Assembly (NCBI GenBank): GCA_022457155.1
Contig: JAJGOT010000135.1
Coordinates: 1,015,001 to 1,079,000 of the forward strand
DNA from: Cladopsammia gracilis
Taxonomy: Eukaryota; Cnidaria; Anthozoa; Scleractinia; Dendrophylliidae
DNA length: 64,000 nt
Direction of reading: 5' to 3'
This document shows positions 19,906-32,508 of the stretch, in pieces. Both the position numbers and the translations under genes were made by a program. Below the pieces are notes generated by a model that saw only the letters and a list, made by a program, of their open reading frames with translations, was not told where the DNA came from and ran no database searches. The stretch's first letter is position 1. Each line of letters starts with the position of its first letter.

Positions 19906-22900
19906 CGTGATTGTGTTGTAACTAGATTGCAACAGCGAAGAAAGAAAAGAGCATGATAAAGTCGTAATAATTTAACCCGCGCTCTCATCACAAGTCAGAG
20001 GGGTCGATTTTATTGAATCTTTTAAGGGAAGTTCTAGTTTTTATGCGTGACTAATACGGAAACTAAAAAACAGCAGTGGTTCGTCTTGAAAAGTTCTCGG
20101 GGATTTGAAGCTTGAAAACAATTAAAAAGGGCATTTCAGTTGACAAAAATGGAACAAAATCCGTACGTCTTTGCCATTTAGAGCGTAGAAAATTCCTATA
20201 ACTCTCCTAGCAACTGTTACTAAGGATACAGTCCAAAACACTCCTAAATCAAAGAATGACTTATGTTTGACGCAATGTCCAAGTTTGGCTTATTTGGACC
20301 AAATATTGTGCACTTAACAATTAATTGAAACTCCATGGCAGAATTCAAATTTGCATATTAATTAGCGAAGTGTGGCAAAAAGGTACCCGGTAAAAAATGC
20401 CTGATCATCGGCGTTATCATCCCACTGGCCAATCAATAAAAGATGTCATTCTGTATTCCTAAGAAATTGTCCTATCATTTTTTGCTATTTAGACAAATAT
20501 AGCACGGGGGTGCAACGAAATTCATTTTCTAGGCCTCTTTTCTGACTTGGATCCTAGACTTCACTACTCGAAGAGTTGTTGTTCTTGTTAAATATAGCTA
20601 TAGGAACTATGACATATAAATAATATATATAGATAGGCTGATCCTATAAAAGCGTCGCTCTCTGAACAGAAAGCCGATAATAAACTTAACTTATGAAAGG
20701 TCAGAAACACAAGAATTAAAGCTGAATTACAGTCCGTACTGCGCAATCTCAGGGTTTGTTTTCATTTTTTGTTTTGAATCTGTTGATATGTTACACTTCG
20801 GTAATAGCATACATGGAGTAAATGGGAGTAAATGGGAGCAAACCGTTTGTCCACCATTGCGACCGTTGTGTTTACGAATGCTCGATGAGCTGAAACGTCG
20901 GTTTGGGAAAACGTTTGGGTTCTTTTATTTGTTATTATTGTTTGGCAAAGATATCTGACGTTAATAAAAAGGACAAGGTAAGTTTGTTCCGTAATTTTTC
21001 CGACATACGCGACCGTCTGCACAGTACATTTAGACCGTACAAAAGTTCACAAAAACAACTTTTTCTCCGTCTCGGATACTAGTAAGATTAATTTCCAAAC
21101 AAAATACATCTGTTGCTTATCAAAAATTGTCCGAGAAACTGATTTGGAAATCAAAATTGTAAAAAATACACAAACATATTTGCATAAGGCCACGCGAGTG
21201 AAGTTAAGAACTATAAAGTGCAAGTCTTGTTTTAATTTGTTTAAATAAAATCGTTTTTCAACCTATGTAATGAATGAACAAACACATAAAAATGGACAAC
21301 ACAATCTTTTTTCGAAAACTTTTATTCACATCTCCATAAGTTATGTTTAAAAGCAAAACGCGAGCCATTCATAGCTCATCAAGGCCGAGCTGTCTTCGAT
21401 GAAAGAAATCAAAACGAATGAATTTAAGCACGTTTATAAACAATTCTCCAAAACTAGCGAGAAGACAAAGAAAAAGTCAATCACAGATTGATATAAACAT
21501 AAATTCCCATCGAAAATGTAATTTGTTTTACCTTTAAGTCCCTCGCTTGCTTGGAAATTCTTTAAATCTCCGCTTTTAATTCTTTGGTTGTGAAATCCGT
21601 AATGAAAACAAACATCTCGGATGTTGTGTGGCGTCATACGCGCATGTTTTACGACGTAATACGCGCCAGCGAACTAACCCTGTCCAACACGGGCGAACGA
21701 CACACGCGCGCCCACGAAACATTCCGCTAGCCATGACCATGAAAAATGACGGGCATATAGGTTCTATGAGTATGGGGCTGTGCAGCCGGGCCTTCGGCCC
21801 GCGAGTGCTCCGCTATAAATTATTATATCTGACATTTCAGTGACGTACCTGCTAATTTTTTACTCAACGATTTTGCGCAAAGAGAATTCCACATCACTGC
21901 AAAGCATCGTTATTTTTATTTAGCGGATTTTTAGATGAAGCTAGGATTTGACCCGTTTCCTAACGATTGATTCATCTGTACGAACGCAAGAAACAGATTG
22001 ATAACAGTCGAAATTGAGTTGAAAATATAAAATAATAGAAAAAAAAAGGAGGGAAAAAAAACAGACCCCGGCCCCGGTTCCTCGCTTTACTGACAACCCT
22101 AGTGGTGGACAATATTATGTGGCGAGCGGCCTCAAACATGCGAGATATTAGAATGCTTCGATTACAGAGGGTGTAACAATAAACACTTAATGACTGGTCC
22201 CGAGGGAAACATCGAGATTCGAGGGAAACAAAATTCACTGTTTCCCTCGGGACCAGTCATTAAGTGAATTGTTATATAGCAACAACAACAAAAAAAAAAA
22301 CACAACACAAGACAGTTTGAAAAACGCGCCGAGCACTCGATCCATCATAATCATGTCACCTTTTGTCACGGTCTGATCACGGTCTGATCACGTGCGCTAG
22401 CGGGCAACAGTGCAATGTTACCCTCTGACGTCAAAATTGTTGCCCGCTTTCGCAAATGTTGCCCGCTTAGCACAATTGGTGGGAAACAGTTTGTTTGTTA
22501 GATGTCATGTGACGATGAATCAACCAATCAACACGCGCGTTGTATTGACAAAAACTCCAGCTATATAAGAAAGCTTTATTTTGCTTTAGAGGGAAAATTG
22601 GCCGGCGAAATACACGAAATTTGTCCGAAGATATCAGAAAGGGTAAATGAAAGCACTTCATTGTTAAGGTTAATATTATTAAAAAAAAAAAAAAAACATT
22701 CCGTCCGGCGAGGCCGTTTAATCAAGCATAATTTTCCAATCATTAATTCCACATCCTATTTAGAAGTTCCTTCAAGCCTTAGCTCCATTGGAGAGCCGTC
22801 GAAGTCAGCGAGTCCTACAAAAATATACTGACTTGATCGGCACTGACTGGCGAGTAATATAAATGTTTATACAGTATTCCGAATTATAAAATTCAAAGTG

Positions 22901-23152
22901 GAGCGACGCAAGTGTTCACTAGCAGCCTTTTATTCTACGGAACATGTATCAAAACCATATCTACAAATGCGTAAGACTATTCATAACAAAATAAATCGCT
23001 GAATCATTGCGTGTTCGATCAGATCAATTTTTATACAATGAAATATAAATCAGACACAAATGTAAACACTAAAACACAATACTTTGAAGTCACTTTAATA
23101 CAAAAAATATTTCCAGAAACGTTCAATCGCTGGCAAGACACTGAACCAATTA
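19906..23152. other. Upstream region of the MFS transporter, no gene recognised
   Basis: AT-rich sequence 5' of the transporter start. It should hold that gene's promoter and possibly 5' UTR exons, but no core element is distinctive enough to place. Contains one copy of the 62.8-kb repeat family (22182-22570), an A-run at 22680-22696 and a small GC hairpin at 21782-21802. Confidence 0.5.
22182..22570. repeat. Dispersed repeat with internal hairpin, copy 1
   Basis: ACTTAATGACTGGTCCC pairs with its inverse at 22241-22264. The unit continues through ATATAGCAACAACAAC, CCTTTTGTCACGGTCTGATCA and TTGCCCGCTTTCGCAAATG to AAAAACTCCAGC. The same order is found at 62763-63182. Confidence 0.75.
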
Positions 23153-23767
23153 GGCCCGGTTCAAACGTCGCATTTCACATGTGCCGAATATAATTCCGAT
23201 TTTATATAGTTTAATTCGACATTTGTTTCAGACGTCGAATTTAATTGTACCGAATTTAACTCCGTTCGCCGTCAATGTTCATACATACATGCATACTTAC
23301 ATACAAGTACATAATACATACTTCATTCGATAAAGCAGGTTAAATAAAATAGCAGCAAATGCTGATGTGGACCTGCTATTGATACAATAACTAATAACCT
23401 CTCGGACAGCTTGTTATCCAAAATGGTAGACAAAAACGTGGTTGGTGAAGTCGACGACAACTCTGTTCGTTTTATTTAAATATGATTCGCAACAGCAGAA
23501 GACGCAGGACTAAGTGATGCAATCAACCGTCAACTACTTAATCGCTAGACGAAGACGTCCACTAAGCGTTTGTTTAATCTCTTTGCTGATAATTATGTCA
23601 TAAAGAAAGGTGAAAACACAGCTTCTCAGACACCGATCATGTCTAAGACTGGCAAGAAACACTGGATGGTGGGAGAATGTATTGGAAAATTACTCTGATG
23701 CGCGATTATACAGATTATTACATATTTTTTAAGCGATGACGAAGTCATCGTATTATTGCCATCGTGC

Positions 23768-23812
23768 CGTGGTGTCCGGATGTCCGGATGTCCGGATGTC
23801 CGGATGTCTGGA
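23768..23812. repeat. 9-bp minisatellite (GTCCGGAT)
   Basis: Four to five tandem copies of GTCCGGATG. Confidence 0.88.
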
Positions 23813-24367
23813 TTACACCCGAGAAACATTGGGAACTAGCCTTGGAGGATAGGAAAAACACTGGGAACTAGGTCACTCGTCGTTTGCTCCGCCATTTTGT
23901 TTCGAAGTGTGGAGAAAGCTAGGTTTGTTTGTCTGTTTCAAATTTTACACCGTCATGCTTTATTTACCGTGAATATATTTGCGCTCACTTGCAGACAAAC
24001 AGACACGAAGTGATGTACATTCATCAGTAGTACATACTCGCACTCGCAATAGGCAAAAGGTCTCCACTAAGTTATCGAGTCTGGGCGCTGTTTCGGAGCG
24101 GATCTTTGCCTGTCTCAGTCGGCAGAAAGAACTTATCAGAACTGAAGGCCAGAAATAGCACTGAAATAGCATTGATTTAAGCTTACTGAACTTGACTTAT
24201 AACTGAGTATCCTACGAGAGCTGTTACCTGAAAACGAAGCCGTGTGCGGTGATTCACGATCAGTTGTGTACACAATATCGGAGCAACTTCATTGTATTGA
24301 AGAAAGAGAAGGAAATTAAACAGTTTATCTCGGATTCAAGCTATTAACTAGAAATAGTGTTCACTAT

Positions 24368-24399
<32 letters not shown>

Positions 24400-24434
24400 G
24401 ATGTGTATTGAATATAAATACTGTGCATACGACT

Positions 24435-24467
<33 letters not shown>

Positions 24468-24852
24468 GGTTAACATCCATGTAAGTAGTCGACATATTTA
24501 TCTGTAAATTTGACAATGAAATGTATTACAATCATATAGTATTACATTTATATTCTGTGTAACAGCAACATATTGTATGTTATTAAAATTCGTGTAATTT
24601 TTGAAAAAAAAAATAGAAAAGAAAACAGGTCACCAGAAACCATTACAACAATAACCAAACTTGCAACAATGTATTTGTAGACAATATAATGATCTGACAA
24701 TATCGATGCAACTCTGAGTTTTCAGTGTTACAAACGTTTGAGTTGAGATTCATCATTCTGTTCTGAGATATTTGCGATCTGTTGGATCGAGTCTGTCGAC
24801 CCCGTTGCTGATTTGTGTCTGACAAACCAAATTTATTCAGTACTGTTGAATG

Positions 24853-24884
<32 letters not shown>

Positions 24885-24960
24885 AATACTCACCTTAAAA
24901 TGCTTCTCGAAGATGGCGAAACGCGAACTCGTAAATGCAATCTTCAAATGCTGCAAGATG

Positions 24961-25688
24961 CGGGTGTGCGGAAAACTCAGACCAGGCGGAAAACTCAGAC
25001 CCCACGAAATTACAAAAGAAATATACTTCACTCGTGATCAATTCTTTTCACCTTGCGTAAAATGTTTTATTGTCACGCAATCACCCCACCAGTGCAGGTT
25101 TATGCTGCCAGAACAATTGAACTGTAATTTAGTCGTCGACAGAATGCACTTCCTGTTAATTGGCAAGTGAAATAACAAGATAACAGCGAGATATTTATCT
25201 TGCCCAGTTCATCGTTGTCGATCAAACAGGGAGAAACTATAAACATGGTTTAAAATAGCAGCCGGCACTTCGGTTACTTTTCACTGAAAAAATTTTAGAA
25301 AAAGAGTCGCGAAAATTTTAGTCAAATTTAGTCAGTTGTATTCATTCATAGTTATTCATAGTGCTAGACAGAACGGATTTCCCGTGTTTGCGACTGTAGA
25401 AGCGCTCAGATTTGTCTAGACGAAGTTGCATATTTTACGCTTGAGCAAACACCTGAAGAGAGCGCCATTCAGGAATCGCAACAAAACACGTTAATTTAGA
25501 TGAATGCCGAGGCTGATATTATTTTAGAGTCATTTTAGCACTTCAAAGCATGCGATGTGTCCAACAATCAGTTTTTTAATATTATTTCAAGGTTTCTGGG
25601 AAGAAAACTTCTTGTAATCTCGTGGGGTCTGAGTTTTCCGCTGGGTCTGAGGTCTTAGTTTTCCGAGTCTGAGTTTTCCGCACACCCG
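24961..25688. mobile_element. 728-bp MITE with 7-8 bp target duplication
   Basis: CGGGTGTGCGGAAAACTCAG at the left is mirrored at 25669-25688. CAAGATG flanks both sides (24954-24960 and 25689-25695). The subterminal AAAACTCAGACC is repeated at both ends. The length of the duplication fits hAT-like mobilisation. Confidence 0.75.
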
Positions 25689-25699
25689 CAAGATGCTGC

Positions 25700-25795
25700 T
25701 AGAAAATGGCGAAGCTCGAAGGTGACGAAACGCGACCTCGTGGTTGCAAGTACCCGACACCACCGTGCGCGCTTGCTAAAATATTACCCGAGACC

Positions 25796-25828
<33 letters not shown>

Positions 25829-28209
25829 GTTTCGCCCACTACAAACACATTTCTTACTTTTTCAACAAATATTCTTTGTCCCAAATATTCTTACACCCGG
25901 GGAATCCTAGGGTGCCTCCTCGGGTTTTGGCCTCTGGGCCAAAACCCTGCGGGGGCAATAAAGGTGAGCCATCATTACCAGCATATTGCGTATACAGTTA
26001 TGGTATCTTATAATGCAATATAGAGCCGCTGTGGGGTTGTATAATGCTCATTTCAAAGCCAGAGAATGTTTAAATCGTGTCAAAGGAAAATTCTGGCCTA
26101 CGTTGTTATTTCTGTTTTATGTTGTTTATGCGTGGCAAATGAGTTAATACACTAATTGGTTCACACAAATCTGTATGTATCGTTGTATTCCACTTTTGAT
26201 TCGTTTTTCTAACGATGTAGAAATGAATCCTTGTTCCTTGCCATCTTGTAGATACCTCAAAGATAGTTACAGCTGATTTTCATCAGGGAAATGTCTCGCT
26301 GTTTGGAAGTAATTCTGGTAAACAGTGGCTACAAAATTGGAACATGTGTTCAGTTGGAATTTAACAGTGTAGGAGAATTGGTGCAATATCTTCAGCATTT
26401 CTACCAAAGTGTTTTCCTTGTGCATTTTTCATGAAGCACATTACTGAAACTTGAGAAAGGGTGAGAACATTATCTTGTTCATATTGGGCTAAGGGATGGA
26501 CTATTTTAATTTTGAAGGTGGGGGGGGAGGGGGGCATTTGGCAATTTTTCTGTGCGTTTTTTTTTTTTTTAATTTTCTTTCTGCCTTCACCTGTTATTAC
26601 ATGTGACTAGCCACATGTAATAGTTTTTTTCAATATATACAATGAAACTCTCAGCTCCCAAATTGAATTCTTCACCATCCATTGTATATCTAAATGAAGC
26701 ACTTTAATTCCGCTTTTAAGTCCCCATAAAGCCATTTTGGTTTTAAACTTTAGTATGACAAAACACTTAAAAAAATGAACTGAATCTCAAGGTATTCATT
26801 TATTTTCTTTTAAAGGTACTCAATCACCTCCAGTCAATGCATCTGCAAACATTTAGCACATCAACTAATGCTGGTGACAATGACAAAAAGTCTGAAGTGC
26901 TGAAGAAACTGGTGACCTGCTGTTCATGCGTTAATGAAACCACAAAAGGTCAAACTACCAATAATCTCTGAAAACCTGTTCAGAACTGACAAAGTCTTTT
27001 CAATTTGTGAAGCACAAACATGGAAACAATTTCCAGTTGTTGTCATTTAGCAATTGTAATAGTTTTAATCATGTACATTGTACTGTTCGAATTGTGCTTC
27101 CTGTATTAACACTTCATAGTAACACTGTAAGGAATCAGAAAAACAGCTATCCGGACAACAATGGACTGATTATCAATTGTAACTTGCAAGATGTACAAAT
27201 ATTGAATTGCACGTAAGTAAAACAAACTCAGATGTAATTTTAATCTCAAATAATTTGAAAATGAAAATGTTACTTGTTCTTGATGCGTGTGTGACCTATA
27301 TTAAGCCTAATCAGCATAGAATTATACCAACCAAGTATGGCAAAATAAATTCCAATCCATATTTGTCACAAATATAAAGGAAAAACGATGAATTATTTTG
27401 ATTTTGCACACGATAAAATGTGCAATTACCAATGCAGCAACCACAATTGTGTAATAAATCTTCACATGCATATCATGATCACAAGTATCGGTGTCAGCCA
27501 GGACCTTAAAGGCCCAGTAATGACCATTACGCTCCACGCGCCTCTGTTATTGTTATTTATTTCCTGGGATCGAGACTTACATTGTTTTTATCACGCAATG
27601 CATAATGGTCACTACTGGGTCTTCAACAGGAAGTTCTGGTATAAAAAGGGCTTACCTGGCCATTCACACCTTTGGTTTTTAATCAAACACAAAACAATCA
27701 ACAACTGACAAACATATGTTATTCCTACGAGCATAAGTACAAAAATTGAAAATGTTTGGAAAAAAGTAATTTTACCAATGAAAGTTCTATTACAAGTCCT
27801 TGGCTACTTCTGGTATTATATTATTTGCTGGGGCAATACTCTAGTTTAATGAGCATTTTTAAGCAAATTTTATTTACAGGACGCTCTGCACCGACTAAAA
27901 GTCGCTAAAATTTGCATTTCACACCGACCCTTTTCTAGTCAAGTGATACACTGATTTTATCAGAGCACCCCAGACCTATTGATTTAACGCCAAGTTGAAA
28001 CTCGTCGTCGCTTCTGTACGCATTGCGTACCTATGTTTTTTTTTTCCTTTTTCCACCCAGGAGTGTCCTGTTCGTTTTCGAAAACCGAGCACCTCATACA
28101 AAAGTGATTACCGCACGTCAAACAAGTATATTTTGTCTTTAAGAAGCAAGAACCACGCATTCCTCCGTCTCCGCCGTGTTTCGAGCATTGGCTAGACTCT
28201 TCTGCGCAT
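25700..28209. other. No gene recognised
   Basis: AT-rich sequence. Notable items: a G-run near 26520 inside a block repeated near 58105, a short hairpin around ACATGTGACTAGCCACATGT at 26599, and an inverted pair around 27517/27605 (GGCCCAGTAATGACCATTA). Short open frames here have no family marks. Confidence 0.5.
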
Positions 28210-30012
28210 GATCAGACAGCTATAAAGGGTATTTTATTGCCCAATATTTCGGTTAGGCAAAACTAACCTTCATCAGGGGCTACAAAGAGCTAAGTAAAAA
28301 TGGAATAAAACGGTTACAAGATATAAAATGATTCAAATGAAAGATTAAATATGATTGGTTAACAAAAATAAACAGTAGAAACGTTTACAAAGGCTACTAT
28401 AAAAATAGAAATATATTAAGTTTCATCGCGTCTGTTCATCCCATAGGGTTCAAGAGTCTTTCCCATGGAAATTAAAAATGCTTCTCTGGCCTTACGAATG
28501 GCGTCTCTGTCAGAGTTAATGAGTTCAAGGGGAATGAGTTCTATGTCGTTGATTGAATGGCCAGGAAGAGTAAAGTGATCTGAAACGGCGGTAGGCTGAT
28601 GAATGTGATGTTGGTTAATGGCTTTTTCGATTGCGCGTCTGTGTTCGCCAAATCTGTCGCTGAGATGTCGTTTAGTCTCTCCTATGTATTGTACTTTGCA
28701 TCTGCAGCACTGTATCATATATATGAGATTCGTAGATGAGCAAGAGATGTGGTGTCGTATTCGTTGTTGTTCGTTTGTAGAGAAAAAGGTGTAAAACGTG
28801 GTTCCCTCTGAGATAAAAGGACACGTTTTGCACCTATTTCTGTTACAGCGGAAAGCTCCTGGTGTTTGGGGGGGGGGGGGGGGGTGGTCTGCGGTGTTTG
28901 GCTCTGACTAAAATGTCACGGAGGTTGTTGCATCGGCGGTACGATATGAGAGGAAGAGAAGGGAATGCTGCTTTGCATCGTTGTGAAGAACGAAGAATGT
29001 TCAGATTGTTGAAAATGGTTCGACGTATGTTCGGAAGGGCTGGATTAAATGTTACTACAAATGGGATTCTGTTAGACTCTTTTCTCTTAGATGTTTCGAG
29101 GGCTTCGCTGCGAGGAATCAGACGTACTTTCTCTATTTCTTCTTTAATAAAACGGTGTTTATATCATCTCTTGATTAAATGGGATGTGAGTGCGTTCGAA
29201 CGTGTGTTAAAGTACTCATCCGTAGAACAAATTCTTCTCAATCGTAAGGCCATGCTAAACGGGATGGATTGTTTGGTATGAGAGGGGTGGCAGGATGATT
29301 TAAGGAGATACTGGTGCTTGTCTGTAGGCTTAACATAAAGGTCAGTTTCCAGTCTGCCGTTCATGAGCATTACGTTAACATCAAGGAAGGGGATTTCGTT
29401 GTAGGAGAAGGAACTGGTAAATTTGATTGTAGGATGTAGGTTGTTTAAGTATGTGATAAAATCATTTCATTTTTCTTCTCCATGCGTCCATAGAAGAAAG
29501 ATGTCGTCGATGTAACGCCACCAGATAAGGGGAGAATGCGAAGCACCCGCTAGGGCGTGTTCCTCAAATTTTCCCATGAAGAGATTGGCGTAGGAGGGAG
29601 CCATTTTCGTGCCCATCGCTGTTCCAATAATTTGTCGGTAGTGTTGTCCATTGAAAGTAAACGTGTTATTGGTGAGGATCATGCGGATGAGATCACAGAG
29701 TCTGGTTGTCTGAATAGTGGGATTAAGTCGTCGGTCTAGAAAATCGCTGCACGCTTGGATTCCGTCTTTGTGAGGTATGTTTGTATAAAGTGAAGATACA
29801 TCGAGGGTAACGAGTAAAACACCGTCAGGTAGTTGACCAATACTGTTGAGTCTGTTAAGAAAGTCGGTGGTGTCTTTTATGTGAGAGGGAAGTTTGGTCA
29901 CCAGTGGTTGAAGATGGAAGTCGACGAACTGGGAAATACGTTCTGTGGGATGGCTATTGCTGGAGACTATAGGGCGACCAGGATGACCTTGTTTGTGTAT
30001 CTTAGGAATGGT
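28210..30012 (-). mobile_element. Penelope-like element, inverted arm (5'-truncated)
   Basis: Mirror copy of 30393-32192, read on the minus strand. RT motifs lie at 29467-29901 (LDVSSLYTNIP, GTAMGTKMAPSYANLF and YIDD) and a GIY-YIG endonuclease segment at 28416-28718 (VQYIGETKRHLSDRFGEHR). The stop after WTHGEEK and the stop after SHLIKR also occur in the other arm. A G-run of about 17 at 28867 interrupts the linker. A hammerhead core lies at the 3' end. Confidence 0.85.
28247..28276 (-). ncRNA. Hammerhead ribozyme core, left PLE arm
   Basis: The minus strand reads CTGATGA, then stem II (GGTTAG pairing with CTAACC), then GAAA. This is the conserved order of the hammerhead core. Penelope-like elements are known to carry hammerheads in their terminal repeats. 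The stem III side (TATT/AATA) is short, so activity is uncertain. Confidence 0.65.
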
Positions 30013-30021
30013 GTAAAAACG

Positions 30022-30310
30022 TCCTGGTGTGTTTGGCTCTGACTAAAATGTCGCGGAGGTTGTTGCATCGGCGGTACGATATGAGAGGAGGAGAAGGGAA
30101 TGCTGCTTTGCATCGTTGTGAAGAACGAAGAATGTTCAGATTGTTGAAAATGGTTCGACGTATGTTCGGAAGGGCTGGAATAAATGTTACTACAAATGGG
30201 ATTCTGTTAGACTCTTTTCTCTTAGATGTTTCGAGGGCTTCGCTGCGAGGAATCAGACGTACTTTCTCTATTTCTTCTTTAATAAAACGGTGTTTATATC
30301 TTCTCTTGAA
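30022..30310 (-). mobile_element. Third partial PLE copy at the palindrome centre
   Basis: About 285 bp matching 28893-29165 in the same orientation, with a few base differences. It is wedged between the two arms and codes part of the RT-endonuclease linker (RRYKHRFIKEEIEKV). Its presence makes the centre asymmetric. Confidence 0.72.
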
Positions 30311-31684
30311 CAAATGTGTTATAAGATACATTTCCAGTTTACGATCTGACAAAATGATCGATGACGAAACAGCAAAATGCCTCCAAGAAACCACCATTCC
30401 TAAAATACACAACCAAGGTCATCCTGGTCGCCCTATAGTCTCCAGCAATAGCCATCCCACAGAACGTATTTCCCAGTTCGTCGACTTCCATCTTCAACCA
30501 CTGGTGACCAAACTTCCCTCTCACATAAAAGACACCACCGACTTTCTTAACAGACTCAACAGTATTGGTCAACTACCTGACGGTGTTTTACTCGTTACCC
30601 TCGATGTATCTTCACTCTATACAAACATACCTCACAAAGACGGAATCCAAGCGTGCAGCGATTTTCTAGACCGACGACTCAATCCCACTATTCAGACAAC
30701 CAGACTCTGTGATCTCATCCGCATGATCCTCACCAATAACACGTTTACTTTCAATGGACAACACTACCGACAAATTAATGGAACAGCGATGGGCACGAAA
30801 ATGGCTCCCTCCTACGCCAATCTCTTCATGGGAAAATTTGAGGAACACGCCCTAGCGGGTGCTTCGCATTCTCCCCTTATCTGGTGGCGTTACATCGACG
30901 ACATCTTTCTTCTATGGACGCATGGAGAAGAAAAATGAAATGATTTTATCACATACTTAAACAACCTACATCCTACAATCAAATTTACCAGTTCCTTCTC
31001 CTACAACGAAATCCCCTTCCTTGATGTTAACGTAATGCTCATGAACGGCAGACTGGAAACTGACCTTTATGTTAAGCCTACAGACAAGCATCAGTATCTC
31101 CTTAAATCATCCTGCCACCCCTCTCATACCAAACAATCCATCCCGTTTAGCATGGCCTTACGATTGAGAAGAATTTGTTCTACGGATGAGTACTTTAACA
31201 CACGTTCGAACGCACTCACATCCCATTTAATCAAGAGATGATATAAACACCGTTTTATTAAAGAAGAAATAGAGAAAGTACGTCTGATTCCTCGCAGCGA
31301 AGCCCTCGAAACATCTAAGAGAAAAGAGTCTAACAGAATCCCATTTGTAGTAACATTTAATCCAGCCCTTCCGAACATACGTCGAACCATTTTCAACAAT
31401 CTGAACATTCTTCGTTCTTCACAACGATGCAAAGCAGCATTCCCTTCTCTTCCTCTCATATCGTACCGCCGATGCAACAACCTCCGTGACATTTTAGTCA
31501 GAGCCAAACACCGCAGACCACCCCCCCCCCCCCCCAAACACCAGGAGCTTTCCGCTGTAACAGAAATAGGTGCAAAACGTGTCCTTTTATCTCAGAGGGA
31601 ACCACGTTTTACACCTTTTTCTCTACAAACGAACAACAACGAATACGACACCACATCTCTTGCTCATCTACGAATCTCATATAT

Positions 31685-31987
31685 ATGATACAGTGCTGCA
31701 GATGCAAAGTACAATACATAGGAGAGACTAAACGACATCTCAGCGACAGATTTGGCGAACACAGACGCGCAATCGAAAAAGCCATTAACCAACATCACAT
31801 TCATCAGCCTACCGCCGTTTCAGATCACTTTACTCTTCCTGGCCATTCAATCAACGACATAGAACTCATTCCCCTTGAACTCATTAACTCTGACAGAGAC
31901 GCCATTCGTAAGGCCAGAGAAGCATTTTTAATTTCCATGGGAAAGACTCTTGAACCCTATGGGATGAACAGACGCGATGAAACTTAA
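31685..31987 (+). pseudogene. PLE GIY-YIG endonuclease domain
   Basis: About 100 residues. The GIY-YIG-type half motif is QYIGETKRHLSDRFGEHR, preceded in frame by LIYMIQC, followed by the His/Glu-rich helices typical of Penelope endonucleases (VSDHFTLPGH, then AIRKAREAFLI). The open reading ends with NRRDET. It is cut off from the RT by upstream breaks. Confidence 0.78.
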
Positions 31988-32125
31988 TATATTTCTATTT
32001 TTATAGTAGCCTTTGTAAACGTTTCTACTGTTTATTTTTGTTAACCAATCATATTTAATCTTTCATTTGAATCATTTTATCTCTGTAACCGTTTTATTCC
32101 ATTTTTACTTAGCTCTTTGTAGCCC

Positions 32126-32155
32126 CTGATGAAGGTTAGTTTTGCCTAACCGAAA
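32126..32155 (+). ncRNA. Hammerhead ribozyme core, right PLE arm
   Basis: CTGATGA at 32126-32132, stem II GGTTAG/CTAACC and GAAA at 32152-32155. It is the mirror of the left-arm core. Confidence 0.65.
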
Positions 32156-32444
32156 TATTGGGCAATAAAATACCCTTTATAGCTGTCCGATCAGCCTTGC
32201 ATTCAGTTTTAAGTTTTATTCAATACTGCTGATCCTGATCTACACCAAGATCCGGCTTCACTTCGCCGTGCTGTTTGTCCAAGTGGTCCTTGCTTTATTT
32301 GAGAGTCGTCTGCGCATGGCATTCACGGAAATCCTGGCGAATTGTGGGTAATAAATGAATCATAATAATTTACTATAATTTATGCATTATATTCGGCACA
32401 TGTGAAATGCGGCGTTTGAATCAAGTGTAGAACGTAAGTCGAAT

Positions 32445-32502
32445 AGGTAAACGCTTTTTTTTCGTTTGTCTCACGATGGAGTCACTTTAAGATGTTGATC
32501 GC
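32445..32502 (-). repeat. 58-bp duplicate of a PLE terminal segment
   Basis: GTTTGTCTCACGATGGAGTC, then CACTTTAAGATGTTGATCGC matches 35683-35737, beside the second PLE. The two copies flank the LINE in direct orientation. Confidence 0.7.
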
Positions 32503-32508
32503 ATGTGA

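Larger units (their letters stand above)
30311..32192 (+). mobile_element. Penelope-like element, direct arm
   Basis: A reverse transcriptase reads from about 30318 to TGA at 30936-30938. Motif A is LDVSSLYTNIP, motif B GTAMGTKMAPSYANLF and motif C YIDD at 30891-30902. The reading resumes after the TGA (FITYLNNLHPTIKF), meets a second TGA at 31239-31241, and continues through the linker to the GIY-YIG endonuclease at 31685-31987. A C-run at 31521-31535 shifts frame. The element lacks its 5' part and cannot make a full protein. Confidence 0.85.

Noticed and set aside
28862..29281. Open frames antisense to the Penelope linker, also at 30027 and 31124
   Set aside because: They are complementary readings of the RT-endonuclease region, repeated with it, and have no independent signal.
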